DNA of 64,000 nucleotides from Lutjanus erythropterus. Its lineage: Eukaryota; Chordata; Actinopteri; Lutjaniformes; Lutjanidae. Each line of letters opens with the position of its first letter. Position 1 is the first letter of the stretch. The position numbers were made by a program, and so were the translations under genes. Where the stretch lies: the NCBI GenBank assembly GCA_020091685.1, contig CM034613.1, forward strand, positions 8,727,474 through 8,791,473, written 5' to 3'. This document shows positions 1-10,291 of the stretch, piece by piece. The notes under the pieces were generated by a model. That model was not told where the DNA came from and searched no databases. It saw only the letters and a list, made by a program, of their open reading frames with translations.

Positions 1-140
1 AAGGTCAAAGGGTAATGTTACTGTGACCTCACGTCCATCCCATTCTCATGAAACATGATAACCCAGGAATGCCCTGAGCGTATTCCTTCAAATTTTCTAA
101 ATACCTTTTATTCAATTCCTCAAACATCTTCACTACACGT
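1..140 (-). repeat. Dispersed repeat, copy related to 37575-37850
   Basis: Read on the minus strand this contains a GGGATGGACGTGAGGTCAC-like block. It is preceded by a TTCCTGGGTTATCATGTTTCATGAGAAT-type segment that matches the tandem units at 37575-37850. The copy is cut by the window edge. The family is a common teleost interspersed repeat as I remember it; the element class is not known to me. Confidence 0.6.
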
Positions 141-1994
141 GTTTATATGAGTCTGGACAGACATGGATGTAAGCTGCAACTTGACTGGTTGGCCGTAGTT
201 TACAGCCACCAGATATTCATTCTAGTTCTTTTTTTTTTTTGTTTTAAATTAATGTTCCACCACGTTGTAAACATAAAACACGTGTTGACCTATTTAAGAT
301 GAGTGGCTGCCCCAAACATGGTAGTTCTTAAGCTGAATTGATCAGCATGTTCATGAACAAACTCATATTTTTATGAAGCTACAACTGGCTCCAGTTTGTG
401 TCATGTTCTAGATACATAATCCCATCATGTTGTGCTGCTGCACTGAAGACACACTCTCTATGTTTTGTGATGTTTCAGTCACATCAGTTGAACCGCAGTG
501 ACATTTAGTGTCAGAGCTGCTGTTTCGGTGACAAATGACGTAGAGAATCGTGCTAAGGAGCCATTTGAGGGTGATAGAGAAATATGAGTGGAACTCCTAT
601 TTGCCTGCCATTATACAGACGCACACAGACACACACACAAACGCAGAGCAAACACACACTCACAGCAACTACACACAAGGATGTACGCAGAGTGTACTTG
701 GCTGGCACATTGATGACCACAGTTGATTTCTGTTGTATGTGGGCACAGTTAGTCAGCACTGTCACTCACTTACATAAGGACATATTGTGTGTGTGTTTTG
801 TGTGTGTGTGTGTTTGTTCCTTAACAGTGTCCAGAGCGTGTTTGGTGGTTCAGTACGTGCATACCTGTGGCTTCCTGGCTCTGTGCACTCTAACCTCTTG
901 CTGTTTTCGCTGCTGACTTGTCTTTTTTTTTTTTATTATTGTCATTGTTATTGCTCTTTGTGTATTTTTAGGAAATACCTTTGAATGTCTCCATCCATTC
1001 CTCACTGTGCTGCTGTAAACATGCCTGCACTGAAGGCATTTGGCTTCCCTTTGACAGCACCGACCACCGCGCATTTATTGTGACTGATGGCAGCATAAAT
1101 ATAATGAAATTCAATCCAACTCCTGCAGTGTGTCTATATTTGTGTGTGTGAGTTCACTAGCAAACATTGACTTTTTGCCACTCACGCACACACACACACA
1201 CCATTTTTGTCCACTCGGCACTTCTGCTGCTCCAGGAATTTTTCCCCCCTCCTCCAAATTGTCGGAACGTTTTTAGGATTCCTCCACTTCTTTGGAAGCT
1301 GAATGAGTTTGGAATTCCAGCTCTCGTTCCCCCTCAGGCGACACGGTGTGTGTGTGCGTGAGTGTGTGTGTTTAGGTTGAATTCCAGGCACAGATAATTT
1401 ACTGATTTGGTTGGAATGTGTTTGTTACCCACAGGGCGCTGGAATTGAAGACACAAAAAAATACACATGTATTAAAACACACTGAACACATTCTTCTTCT
1501 TCTTCATCCCGCAGAAGGAGAAAGTGGATGCTTTTGTTTCTGCTGATTATTATTGTGTTTGACCTCTTCTGGCCTAAAAACACAAAGTGCACAACCCTCA
1601 TGGGTTTATAAGACAAAAATACAGTTGCAGTGTTCAAACATTTAACTCTGAATACAAAATTAAAGTCCATTCTATAATTCTGACTTAAACAGAATATTCT
1701 GCCTTCACTTCCAAGCTTGGCAAATAAAATCTGCTACGAAAAAGGTTTCCTTTCTAAAGCACAACTCAAGCTTGTCATACTCATTCAGCCAAAAAAGTCA
1801 CCATAAATAAAAGACATTTTAGCAAAAAGTACATCCCTTAAGTCCTCAGAGGCAGGACAGCAAAACAAAAAAAATGAACCTCACTCTCAATTTCACTGAG
1901 CTCACACAATATACGGACTCTGTTCTCCTCTGGAGTGGCATTAAACCTGCCAGTCTCAAGGGCCAATGATAATATTCCTGGATGAACGTAACCG

Positions 1995-2485
1995 TACACG
2001 TAACAATCTTTGTCTTTTCTTCAAGTTATACCTCAGGAAAGGTGATAAACTTAATTGATTTTTGTATATATACATTATGAATTTCATCCCTGCAATGTGT
2101 GATACGTCACCTTTTCTTTTAACAACACTGAGAAAGTGTTCGGTTCGGAAGTTTTGAAATTGTAATTCTTGACCATTTTTCATTGATGTAAAACTTCAGG
2201 TGCTCAACAGTCCACGGTCGCTGTTGTCATTTTTTGTGCTTCATAATGCACCACACGTTGTCAGTGGGAGACAGGTCTGGACTGCAGGCAGGTCAGTGTA
2301 GTACCTGAACTTTGTAGAAGCATTTGTAGATGCAGCAACAATGGTTTTCCAAAGTGTTCCTGAGTCCTTGTAGTATCCTTTATACAATTATGTTGGTTTT
2401 TAATGCATGCAAGGTCACAGGCATTCAGTGTTTGAAAAGGATTTGCAAATCATTACATTTGGTTTTTATTTACATTTTACACAGC
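1995..2485 (-). mobile_element. Tc1/mariner-like remnant, internally deleted
   Basis: On the minus strand the element starts near 2485 with a TGTAAATAAAAACC / ATGATTTGCAAATCC end. It then jumps to the C-terminal part of a Tc1-type transposase: a GCCTGCAGTCCAGACCTGTC block, then a frame with SVVKRKGDV near 2100. The 5' part matches the copy at 34850-35640. The catalytic core is missing, so this is a non-autonomous deletion derivative. Confidence 0.7.
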
Positions 2486-2999
2486 TGTAACACAGTTATA
2501 TAAAATGTTTTCTTTTTTTTTGTTTTGCATTTTTCCCCTTTCGACTTTGTGTGTTTCTTCTTACCTTCTCTGTTTTTTATTCAGTTTCCCAACATTCTTC
2601 TATCTCTGTGTTTAACCTTACGTTGGAGTCAAACAGCATCTGGACTCAAACAGGCCTCAGTTCATCTTTTTGTGCGGCTTCCAGGAGCCAGTTATTAACC
2701 AGGGGAGAGAAAGAAATGCACACTGCCATGAAAAACCTCACTAGACTCCCAAAATTGTGCAGAAATTTGTCTGGGTTTCTTCACCAAACATCACCCACAT
2801 TTCAAACATAACAAAATCGATAGTATGTCAGAGATTTTGTAAGTGGGTCTGATTAGCGCCATCAAACATTTGTTTTAACTGGAAATTTGAGCTCATTTCA
2901 GACCTAAAAGCCTGCTGGCTTTCTTTAAGCCTTGTTGGCTGTGCAGAGGTGGTAATTTTACGACCATTTAAAGTCTGCTGAGGACAGGGGTTGGTAATA

Positions 3000-3850
3000 T
3001 TAGAGGTCATTGTTTTGCAAGTCCCAACTTAGTAGTAGTTTCTGGTATCAGCTCTGTAATGTAGCATTAGTTTTTCCTCGTTCTCTCCTGCAACTTGATT
3101 GGATGCTGTTAAATTGGTTCAAAGTTGATCCAGGGAATTAAGTGTTTGACTCGTCGAGACTGAATAACATTAAGATGAGTTGATTCAGGAAATTAACTGA
3201 GATTGTGGAGATCTTGACCATAGAGATCTCTGTCTTTTCTCCAAGATAATGGAACTAAATGGCGCTTAACTTGAAAAAAAAGAAGAAAGTTGCAAAACCA
3301 GTGTCCCTTTACAGAAATCACAACCCAGGTACTCGGGATTATTCACAACCCTTGATGTGAGCAGTTGCATGTAGGAACTATTTTCTTTCTGCTGGGGAAA
3401 AAAAATAGTTCTGGTGGATTCTACTGCAGAAAGAAACTGTTGACATGAAAGACAGTGGATTATTTTGAGCAACCAGGTCATGATTTTTGGAAAGAGACAC
3501 TGGTGTAAAATTTTTAAAATGGACTTTTGGTGCTTGGAGCAACACAGGGCTTGTGCCATACAGTCCAGTTATATTAGAGAGAAGGCAGGCGCCTCTATGG
3601 CTGATATCTCCAAAACTCTGAAACTCACACTGAAACGGTATAGATGAATAAATAGCTCTACAGTCCAGTGGAATCATGTATTTTTGATTTTCAGGTGAGC
3701 TTTCCCTGTAAAGTCTAAGTTGAGTTGCAACAAGTCTTTTTTGATTTTGCCACAAACTAAAATCATCAATGAGCAAAGCCTCTGTACGCCTGAGGATCGA
3801 CATGTGACAATGTTTTGTGACTTGAGTCTGACTCAAGTTCACACCTCTGG
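3000..3850. repeat. Dispersed repeat interrupted by a second repeat
   Basis: The left part (about 3080-3260) aligns by eye with 44510-44700, for example TCTCCTGCAACTTGATTGGATG against TCTCCTAACTTGATTGGCTG. The right part (about 3810-3850) matches the other end of that copy (44725-44780, ...CACACCTCTG). The intervening ~500 bp contains a different repeat (3300-3500) shared with 18965-19115. This indicates a nested insertion. Confidence 0.55.
3300..3500. repeat. Dispersed repeat, paired with 18965-19115
   Basis: Shared blocks include CCCAGGTACTCGGGATTATTC / CCCAGTTACTCAAGATAATC, then GGAACTATTTTCTTTCTGCT / GGAACTAATTTCTTTCTACT, then TCATGATTTTTGGAAAG / TCATGATTTCTGGAAAG, in the same order. Element class unknown. 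Confidence 0.6.
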
Positions 3851-4211
3851 TGAGAAATAGGTCTAAAAAAAAGTCTGTGATTAAGGTATTGTATTGATTA
3901 TGGTGTCATTTTTTGGATCTGTTCAGTATGAATTTGCCTTTTTTGTGATTTTAGGTTAATTATTTTCAAGCTGCAGTTTTATCAGGATCTCTATGCCAAT
4001 ATTAGACTTTTAACGAGCCTGACAGCTCATAACATGGTAATGCATTCATTTGAATTGGCCGACATTTAGACTTTTTCCAAATGGAGAGATTCACAGTCTG
4101 AGAAATTCACTTAAACTGTTTGTCCTGGCTGTCAGACGCAGCAGCCCTCTGCAAGGAATGGAAGAAATCTTTTCTGCACAGTCACTGATTCTCCGCTGTT
4201 CTCTTTTTTTG

Positions 4212-4230
4212 CGTGTGTGTCTGTGTGTGT
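4212..4230 (+). promoter_or_regulatory. UG-rich tract in the 3' splice site of the first exon
   Basis: A GTGTGTGTCTGTGTGTGT run sits between a short T-run and the CCTCAG acceptor at 4231-4236. UG repeats at 3' splice sites are established TDP-43 / CELF binding sites (the CFTR exon 9 arrangement). A splicing role here is inference. Confidence 0.4.
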
Positions 4231-4236
4231 CCTCAG

Positions 4237-4348
4237 TTCCACGGAGGTAGATGATATGATCCGCAAGTCGACAAATCTCTTGTTGACCAGAACCCTCAGC
4301 CACTGTCTGCAGTACGCCATTAAGAAGAAGAATGTCGGGCTGGCAGAG
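4237..4348 (+). CDS. exoc6b: Sec15 exon (STEVDD...NVGLAE)
   Basis: This exon encodes 37 residues after one base that completes a split codon from the upstream exon. It starts STEVDDMIRKSTNLLLTRTL, a strongly conserved helical segment at the start of the Sec15 C-terminal region, and ends GLAE on a complete codon (phase 0). The acceptor is CCTCAG and the donor is GTACTG, the weaker of the donors seen here. Both splice sites are flanked by TG repeats, which may make this exon sensitive to UG-binding splicing factors. Lys-rich KKKN near the end matches the basic segment found in mammalian homologues. The preceding coding exon is not in the window. Confidence 0.93.
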
Positions 4349-4352
4349 GTAC

Positions 4353-4376
4353 TGTGTGTGTGTGGGTGTGTGTAAT
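4353..4376 (+). repeat. (TG)n immediately after the first exon's donor
   Basis: TGTGTGTGTGTGGGTGTGTGT begins four bases after the GT donor at 4349, mirroring the UG tract on the other side of the exon. Confidence 0.8.
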
Positions 4377-5204
4377 GTGTAAAGAAAAGAAAAAAAAAAA
4401 AACCTCCTGATAATCTCTCTCAGAGGGAACGAGCTAACGTTGTTTGCAAAACTTCAGTGTGACTCCGTTGCTCAAAATGGTCATTCTCAACCGTTTCCAG
4501 CTCATTTACTCTGACAAAAACAGACATTTCCCCTCTTCAACCTGTTGTTGTTGTTATTGTTGTCATAACTGTGCAGAACGATGAACTGTGATACCAAGTG
4601 GTGATTTTTACTTTCCACTTCCACATGCTGTTTGTTTCCATGCTCGATGATCAGCCTGGAGACCAAACGTCATTAATTCCCAAAAACAGGATGCAACGAT
4701 ATGAGAGGGTGTTATGGAAAATTTAACATGCCTGCAGACTTTATTAAACACGTTCAATTTATAGTCAGAAACTGTGCTGAATTTCAACATAATGAGCAGA
4801 ATACCGAGACAAATGTTGAAGTGGAAGCTTATGATGCAAAAACCAGTTAAACCATCTATGATTAGTTTCTTGACACTTGTTTATGTCACACATATTTGCT
4901 CTATTAAGTTCTTTTGTTTCATTTTATTATCTTTTTCAGAACTAAAACGTCAGGTATCATAATACCTCATAATTGCTTTTCACTCACTGAGTTTTTTTTT
5001 TTTCAAACATCATACTGACAAGATAAATAGATGGAGTATATTTATTGATGTAATGTTAATTGACTATGTGTCATTTCTAAATGTGTTTGCTGTTTGATTT
5101 ATCAATACCTTTTTCCATCACTGAGAAACACAGGCAGAGTCAGGTTTGGGGTTAATTCATTTGTGAATGTCATTGCTTCTCTTAAAGCACTCAGCGACAC
5201 CCTA

Positions 5205-5455
5205 GAGTAACTTGTCACCACATTATAATACATTATAACAGTAATTATCAAGCTTTCTAATTATAATACACAATGATCCTCGCCAAAAAAGTAACTGACC
5301 AGCACTAACGAGATATTAATGATACTTGACCATATAAGCAATTCTAAAATATTTTACAATGTGTTACAATTATTGTCATTACACATGATGAATATTTGAG
5401 TCATTGAAACTGTAATTATGCAGTGTCATAAGCCAATTATAACACATTCTAAGTA
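5205..5455. repeat. AT-rich probable decayed repeat
   Basis: TTATAATACATTATAAC recurs in degenerate form, with a partly inverted-looking copy near 5430. It resembles AT-rich fish MITE debris, but no clear ends were found. Confidence 0.3.
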
Positions 5456-5779
5456 TGTTAAGCGTGCACTCTAGACTTTGGCTTCATAGAACGTGTTGCC
5501 AAAAGTCAAATAAACATCAAATAAAATCACAGATTCTCCTACATTTTTTCAAGAAGATGACAGAAAAATTAACAGCAGCACAAATAAAACGTAATACACA
5601 TATTATTCCACACAGTCACACCTTTGTAGGAGAGGTGATACTTTTATATTCAGTGACATGTTAGATTTTCTTCTCTTTGGTAAGCTCATCATGAGGCAGT
5701 GTGCAGCAGCTGTTTCGCCGCAGGGAACTGTTGAAATTAAATAAACTGGTTCATTTTTATGTCCTTTGTTTACATCCAG

Positions 5780-5914
5780 TTGGTGCAGGTGATCATAAAC
5801 ACCACGCACCTGGAGCAGAGCTGCCACTTTCTGGAGGAGTTCATATCAAACATCACAAATGTTCCACCTGACACAGTAAACGCTACCAAGCTGTACGGGA
5901 CCTCAACTTTCAAG
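5780..5914 (+). CDS. exoc6b: Sec15 exon (LVQVII...GTSTFK)
   Basis: Exactly 45 codons in phase 0 to phase 0, with acceptor CATCCAG and donor GTACAC. The peptide LVQVIINTTHLEQSCHFLEE, then ITNVPPDTV and TKLYGTSTFK, follows the order of mammalian Sec15 with only conservative changes. This part forms helices of the C-terminal domain. It joins directly in frame to the previous exon's GLAE and to the next exon's DARHAAEAE. No irregularities are seen. Confidence 0.95.
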
Positions 5915-6238
5915 GTACACCCAAGAAACTCCTTCTCTTCTTCTGTCCTTTCTATATTTTCTTTTTTCCCCGTATTAGTTTCTCTTTCCTTTCTCCTAAT
6001 TTTTTTGCCCTCACATTTTTCTGTCTTTTTTTTATCCTGGCATGTAAAACAAACACCCCACACACCTTTTTTTGTGATTTGTTTTGTTTTACACTTACAC
6101 CTTCCTTTATTTCTTCTTTCATTTGTTCTTCTCTCATATCATTAACACTAGTAAAACCCAGGTAAAGCAATGAATATGACAGATACATACAATGATTAAT
6201 AAAAAAAAAAACACAAACTGATTTCTGTCCTCTTGCAG
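5915..6238 (+). other. Short intron, 324 bp
   Basis: Pyrimidine-rich on the + strand (CTTCTCTTCTTCTG...), with an A-run at 6200-6212 and TCTTGCAG acceptor. It is the smallest intron in the window, and nothing else is seen. Confidence 0.9.
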
Positions 6239-6427
6239 GACGCTCGTCACGCAGCCGAGGCGGAGATCTACACCAGCTTGAACGCCAAAATCGACCAGTT
6301 CCTGCAGCTGGCTGACTACGATTGGATGGCCGGGGTCCAGGGAGGAGGGACCCTGGACCCAAGCGACTACCTGATTGACCTGATTGCTTTTCTGAAGAGC
6401 ACCTTCAGTGTCTTCACCAACCTGCCT
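6239..6427 (+). CDS. exoc6b: Sec15 exon (DARHAAEAE...FTNLP)
   Basis: Sixty-three codons, phase 0 to phase 0. It includes the invariant IDQFLQLADYDWM motif and a SDYLIDLIAFLKSTFSVF segment that resembles EXOC6B more than EXOC6 as I remember them. Between them is a loop, AGVQGGGTLDP, which appears a few residues longer than the mammalian EXOC6B loop. The acceptor is TCTTGCAG. The donor is GTTAGT, followed ten bases later by a CA repeat. The exon joins in frame to GKVAQTACMS of the next exon, 13.3 kb away. Confidence 0.95.
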
Positions 6428-6436
6428 GTTAGTACT

Positions 6437-6440
6437 CACA

Positions 6441-6474
<34 letters not shown>
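6437..6474 (+). repeat. (CA)n next to the 5' splice site
   Basis: CACACACACATACACAC...CACA begins 10 bp inside the intron. Intronic CA repeats near donors are known hnRNP L sites; an effect on this exon is inference. Confidence 0.85.
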
Positions 6475-6478
<4 letters not shown>

Positions 6479-6510
6479 GAGGCAATACATAATAATAACA
6501 ATAATAACAA

Positions 6511-6560
6511 TTAAAATTTGATTTATACAGCACTTTTCAAAACAGTTACAAAGTGCTTTA
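6511..6560 (+). repeat. Short interspersed-repeat fragment
   Basis: TTTGATTTATACAGCACTTTTCAAAACAG...AAAGTGCTTT resembles the end of a widespread fish repeat with a TTTATTTATATAGCACTTTTC motif. Only a fragment is present. Confidence 0.4.
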
Positions 6561-6807
6561 TGTGGGAAGATTAAGATAAATACAAAGAATGATACAGAAT
6601 AAAATAACCAATAAGAGAATGAGGTTAAAAAAGGTTAAATAGAAAAATAGAATATAACATAGAACTAAAGTAAAGCAAAGTTACAGTAATATGTAAGCCA
6701 GCTGAAAAAAAAAAAGATAAGATTTTTATAGACAATTATATTTTTGTGTTATATCTTGTCGTTCTTATGGTGGAAACTATAATAACTCTACACCATATAC
6801 ATACTTG

Positions 6808-6835
<28 letters not shown>
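6808..6835 (+). repeat. (TG)n microsatellite
   Basis: Uninterrupted TG run. Confidence 0.95.
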
Positions 6836-6838
<3 letters not shown>

Positions 6839-8174
6839 ATAAGCTCACTCACCAGTCTCTCTGCATGTTAGCGTGAGACATCACAGGGCAGGACAATCTG
6901 CTTTAGTTCGTTAGAGTATCAGCTTGTTACGGGTTAGATCGTTAACATGGGGCCCGTTAAGCTCATTAAAGGGTGAGCCGGTCGGGTCGGCAGCACCAGA
7001 TTAGACAGCGGCTCAGGCTATTGACTCTACAGCCCGTCTGTAATGACATTATAGACTCCATCATGATGTTATAATGCACCACGAACAGTATAGGATGGAT
7101 TTTAGAGCGTAGACAAGTAATGATCAAAATTTTTCATAGTTATGATTCAAAAACAAAAACATCAACTCTCTGACAGCACATTAAGCATGTTAAGTAGTTC
7201 CAATTATAATAACCATTATAAATGAAACGTATTTCCTTTGTATTAGGCCACAATGGTAATATTCAAGATTATGAATTATGGAATTTGCATTTGATAAAAT
7301 TTGATACATTTTAAAATAAACATATTTTAAGAAAGTGTAGTCGTTTTCTACAAATTTATTGAGCAACAGACTATCCAGAGCTTAAAGTTCCAGATATGTT
7401 TCTAAATTTGCATTTTAAAGTTATTTTTTATAGTGAGGTTAATGTTATAAAGACAGGGATGAAAACTTATGAATCCCAGCATTACTGTACTGTTCGGTGG
7501 TTTATCAGTAAAGCATGAACTACACTGCAGACTGGGGTTTGTGTTAACTGTAACAAACAGACAGGTCATGCATTATGCATTATTATAAACTACGATGAAC
7601 TATCAAGGCGCTGTCTCTCTCTCTCTTCATCTCCTTGGTTTATGTTGGTGTTCAGTTTACTGTCCTGTGAGTATCTGGCTGCCCAATGCAAAAAAACATG
7701 AATATTGTACACCATTTAGTCATTATAGACTTCTATGTCTGCATATGACAGTTGGCCATCATAATAAGAGTAGGCATAATAATATGTTAATTTCACTACA
7801 GAGGAGACTTCATGTTCTCTTCTTTTAGATGGGAAAAAGTGCATATATTGGTATCTGCAGTTGGCCAAAATTACAAAGGATCAGCATATTGTGTATCAGC
7901 CACAATTCAAGATCATGCATCTCTAGTAACTGCAAAACAAACATCTAACTCCTACATCCAGAATTAATCCAGAATTTAAAAGTGCATTATTTCAAGCTAT
8001 TCAATATTCTCAACAAAGCTCAACCTCTGATCTCAACCCCCCAAAAAAGATATTTCATTGGTGAACTATGGAGCATTTCTTTCCTTAAGATTTTATGTAC
8101 ACAATCACATTTGATCCATGTTCCCACTCCAGTGTAAGATGATTTTAAGCACATGGACAGCTCTCATGAAACTT

Positions 8175-8178
<4 letters not shown>

Positions 8179-8210
<32 letters not shown>
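8179..8210 (+). repeat. (CA)n microsatellite
   Basis: Uninterrupted CA run of about 16 units. Confidence 0.95.
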
Positions 8211-8216
<6 letters not shown>

Positions 8217-9279
8217 AGTTTTAAGATGATTGGCGCACAGATTTGGCCAAAGCGGGTCACAAGGCCACAAGGCCACACACACAAGGTGGTCGAGCTAAGT
8301 GTTTTCCAGCACTTCTAAGAGGCTTTTCGTGCACCCCCACGAGCCCCGGACATGACCCCGTCACACAAACTTAAACACACACACACACACTCGCTCACAG
8401 TGCGGGGCCTCCTAAGTAGATCAGATGCTATGGATCTAAAAAGCTGGGTGGTATGACCCTCTGAAGTAAGAGGTGATCATATAAAAGAGTTGAGTTACAC
8501 AGAAATGAATCAGATACTATTGAAGAGAGTAGACTAGACGGCGGTCAATAAAGGCAAGAATAGAAAACTACTTTAACTCCTGCTACTACTATTAGTACTA
8601 CTGCTTGTACGTCTTTAAATTTGGACCTGATTCAAAACTGACCTGTGGAAAACCTGCATAAACACCAAATTCATTCATTTATTCTCATAAACAGAAAGAG
8701 AAACTTAATTTGAATCAAAGAAAATATAATTAGACTTGATCCAAACTACCCCTAAAAGAACCAAACATAGACAGGAAGCAAAGTAAGTTTTCACCCCATG
8801 TCATTTACTCAGATTTGACTGCTAGATTGTATGTCGACTGTAGAAATGTCAGCTGTAGCTAGTAGTAGTTGCAAGTATTGGTAGTGACATCACTTGAGGC
8901 AGTTGATCAGATTTCACACAGATCCTCCTGGAGTCACAAAAGACTTAATACAACTATTTTCACACATGCAGTAGCACTCCTCAAGACCTGTAAACAGACT
9001 CTGATGTCTAAAATCTGTGGAAATCACAGTCAGGCTGACTGACTGCTTGTGGCCTTAATCAGACTCGACTCTTGTCCTTGAAACACCTCCAACTTGCACA
9101 TCTTCACACATCTTCACCTCAATTTGCATCAGTTCATTTCTTTGATTTTAGATGTGCTGAGCCTAAAATTGCTTCACACCTTTAAATGTATTGACAGCAA
9201 TTCATCTGGACCCTATTAACTTGAATGTAATTCAGACTTATTTCTTGCATTGGATCTTGGTACCAGGAGTCGAGCTTTA

Positions 9280-9626
9280 TAGGGCTGCAACTAATAATTT
9301 TTTTTGACTCACAGTCAATTCACCAATTATTTTCTTGATTCATAGTTTGTTCAATCTGAAAGATGTCAGGAGATTATGGGAAATGTCTGTCCCAATTTCC
9401 TAAAGCCCGATGATGCTTGCAAATTGGTAATTTCGTCCAGCCAACAGTCCAAAACTCCAAAATATGCAATTAAGTGTCACATGAAGAAAAGAAAAAGCAA
9501 AAAATCTTACAGTTTGGAAGTCTGTGCCAAAAGAATATTTGGAATGTTTCCTCTAACAAACCCTCAAACAATTGAAATTTTCTGTCAGTTGCTTTATTGA
9601 ACAGTTGACCAATTGTTACAGCTTTA
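9280..9626 (+). mobile_element. MITE-like element (TAGGGCTGCAACTAA family)
   Basis: The left end TAGGGCTGCAACTAATAATT and right end near TTGTTACAGCTTTAG are imperfect inverted copies of each other. The same family occurs at 20380-20708 and, in part, at 42490-42655. It is one of the commonest fish MITEs as I recall. An open frame inside it (9376-9600) is not a gene. Confidence 0.65.
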
Positions 9627-10218
9627 GAGATTCGGTTACTGATAATGATAAAAGGCTCAGGTTGTATTTTGTCTGCTTCTACAAACTTAACCTTATCATT
9701 AATATAATTGCATTAAATTGTGAGTAGCTTTTGATCTGTGAACAGCTAATAAATAGACAATAAACAACTTAGTAGTAAAACTGCTGGTATAACTGCTTCA
9801 ACTTCAACAACTGCAAAATATACAAATTATATGAAATACATTTAATTTGTAAAACTACACTCAAAGAAGTTACAGTTAAAGGTAAAAAGGGGTAAATATA
9901 AGAGAGTAGAATACAGTATGTTTCAATAGAACTCCAGTCAAAGAAAATAAAGCAAACTGTGGGTATTCTCTAACACACTGAGGGGGGTGAGGTCAGAGAA
10001 GATTTGAGGTGGAGGATAGACATGGGAGAGAGACCAAGAATCCAGGAGTAAGTGATTGTTTTGCATTTCTATGACTGTAAAAAAATAAAATCTGAGATGT
10101 TATGCAGCTAACAGTAAACACAGTGAAACCCAACACGCACAGATCGCTGACCTGTCATTGGTATTTGTTAAATGAAGGCTCACCGTGACACAGCAACATT
10201 CTTGCAGCAGTCTGGCGC

Positions 10219-10222
<4 letters not shown>

Positions 10223-10290
<68 letters not shown>
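10223..10290 (+). repeat. (TG)34 microsatellite
   Basis: Sixty-eight uninterrupted bases, the longest pure dinucleotide run in the window. Long alternating purine-pyrimidine DNA can adopt Z-form. Confidence 0.97.

Positions 10291-10291
<1 letters not shown>

Larger units (their letters stand above)
1..4236 (+). other. 3' end of an upstream intron (partial)
   Basis: No exon was recognised here. The exon expected just upstream in Sec15 (ending in a KFSEDLHL-like peptide) was looked for and not found, so this is taken as the tail of one intron. It holds a minus-strand copy of a dispersed repeat at the extreme left, a Tc1-like remnant near 1995-2485, a nested pair of repeats from about 3000 to 3850, and short CA/TG runs. 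The reading frames present are short and unrelated to known proteins. Confidence 0.7.
4349..5779 (+). other. Intron, 1.4 kb
   Basis: Phase 0 intron with GT...AG ends. Beyond the TG run it has a poly-A stretch (4385-4401) and an AT-rich block at 5205-5455 with repeated CATTATAATACATTATAAC / CCAATTATAACACATTC motifs, probably an old repeat. No gene is seen. Confidence 0.85.

Noticed and set aside
3378-3842. 154-codon minus-strand frame
   Set aside because: Overlaps the dispersed repeat that is also present near 18965. No match to a known protein; not supported as a gene.
1-4236. Search for the preceding Sec15 exon (KFSEDL-like end)
   Set aside because: No in-phase peptide with a donor giving two bases of a split codon was found, so that exon is taken to lie upstream of the window.
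9376-9600. 74-codon frame
   Set aside because: Lies entirely inside a MITE-like element.
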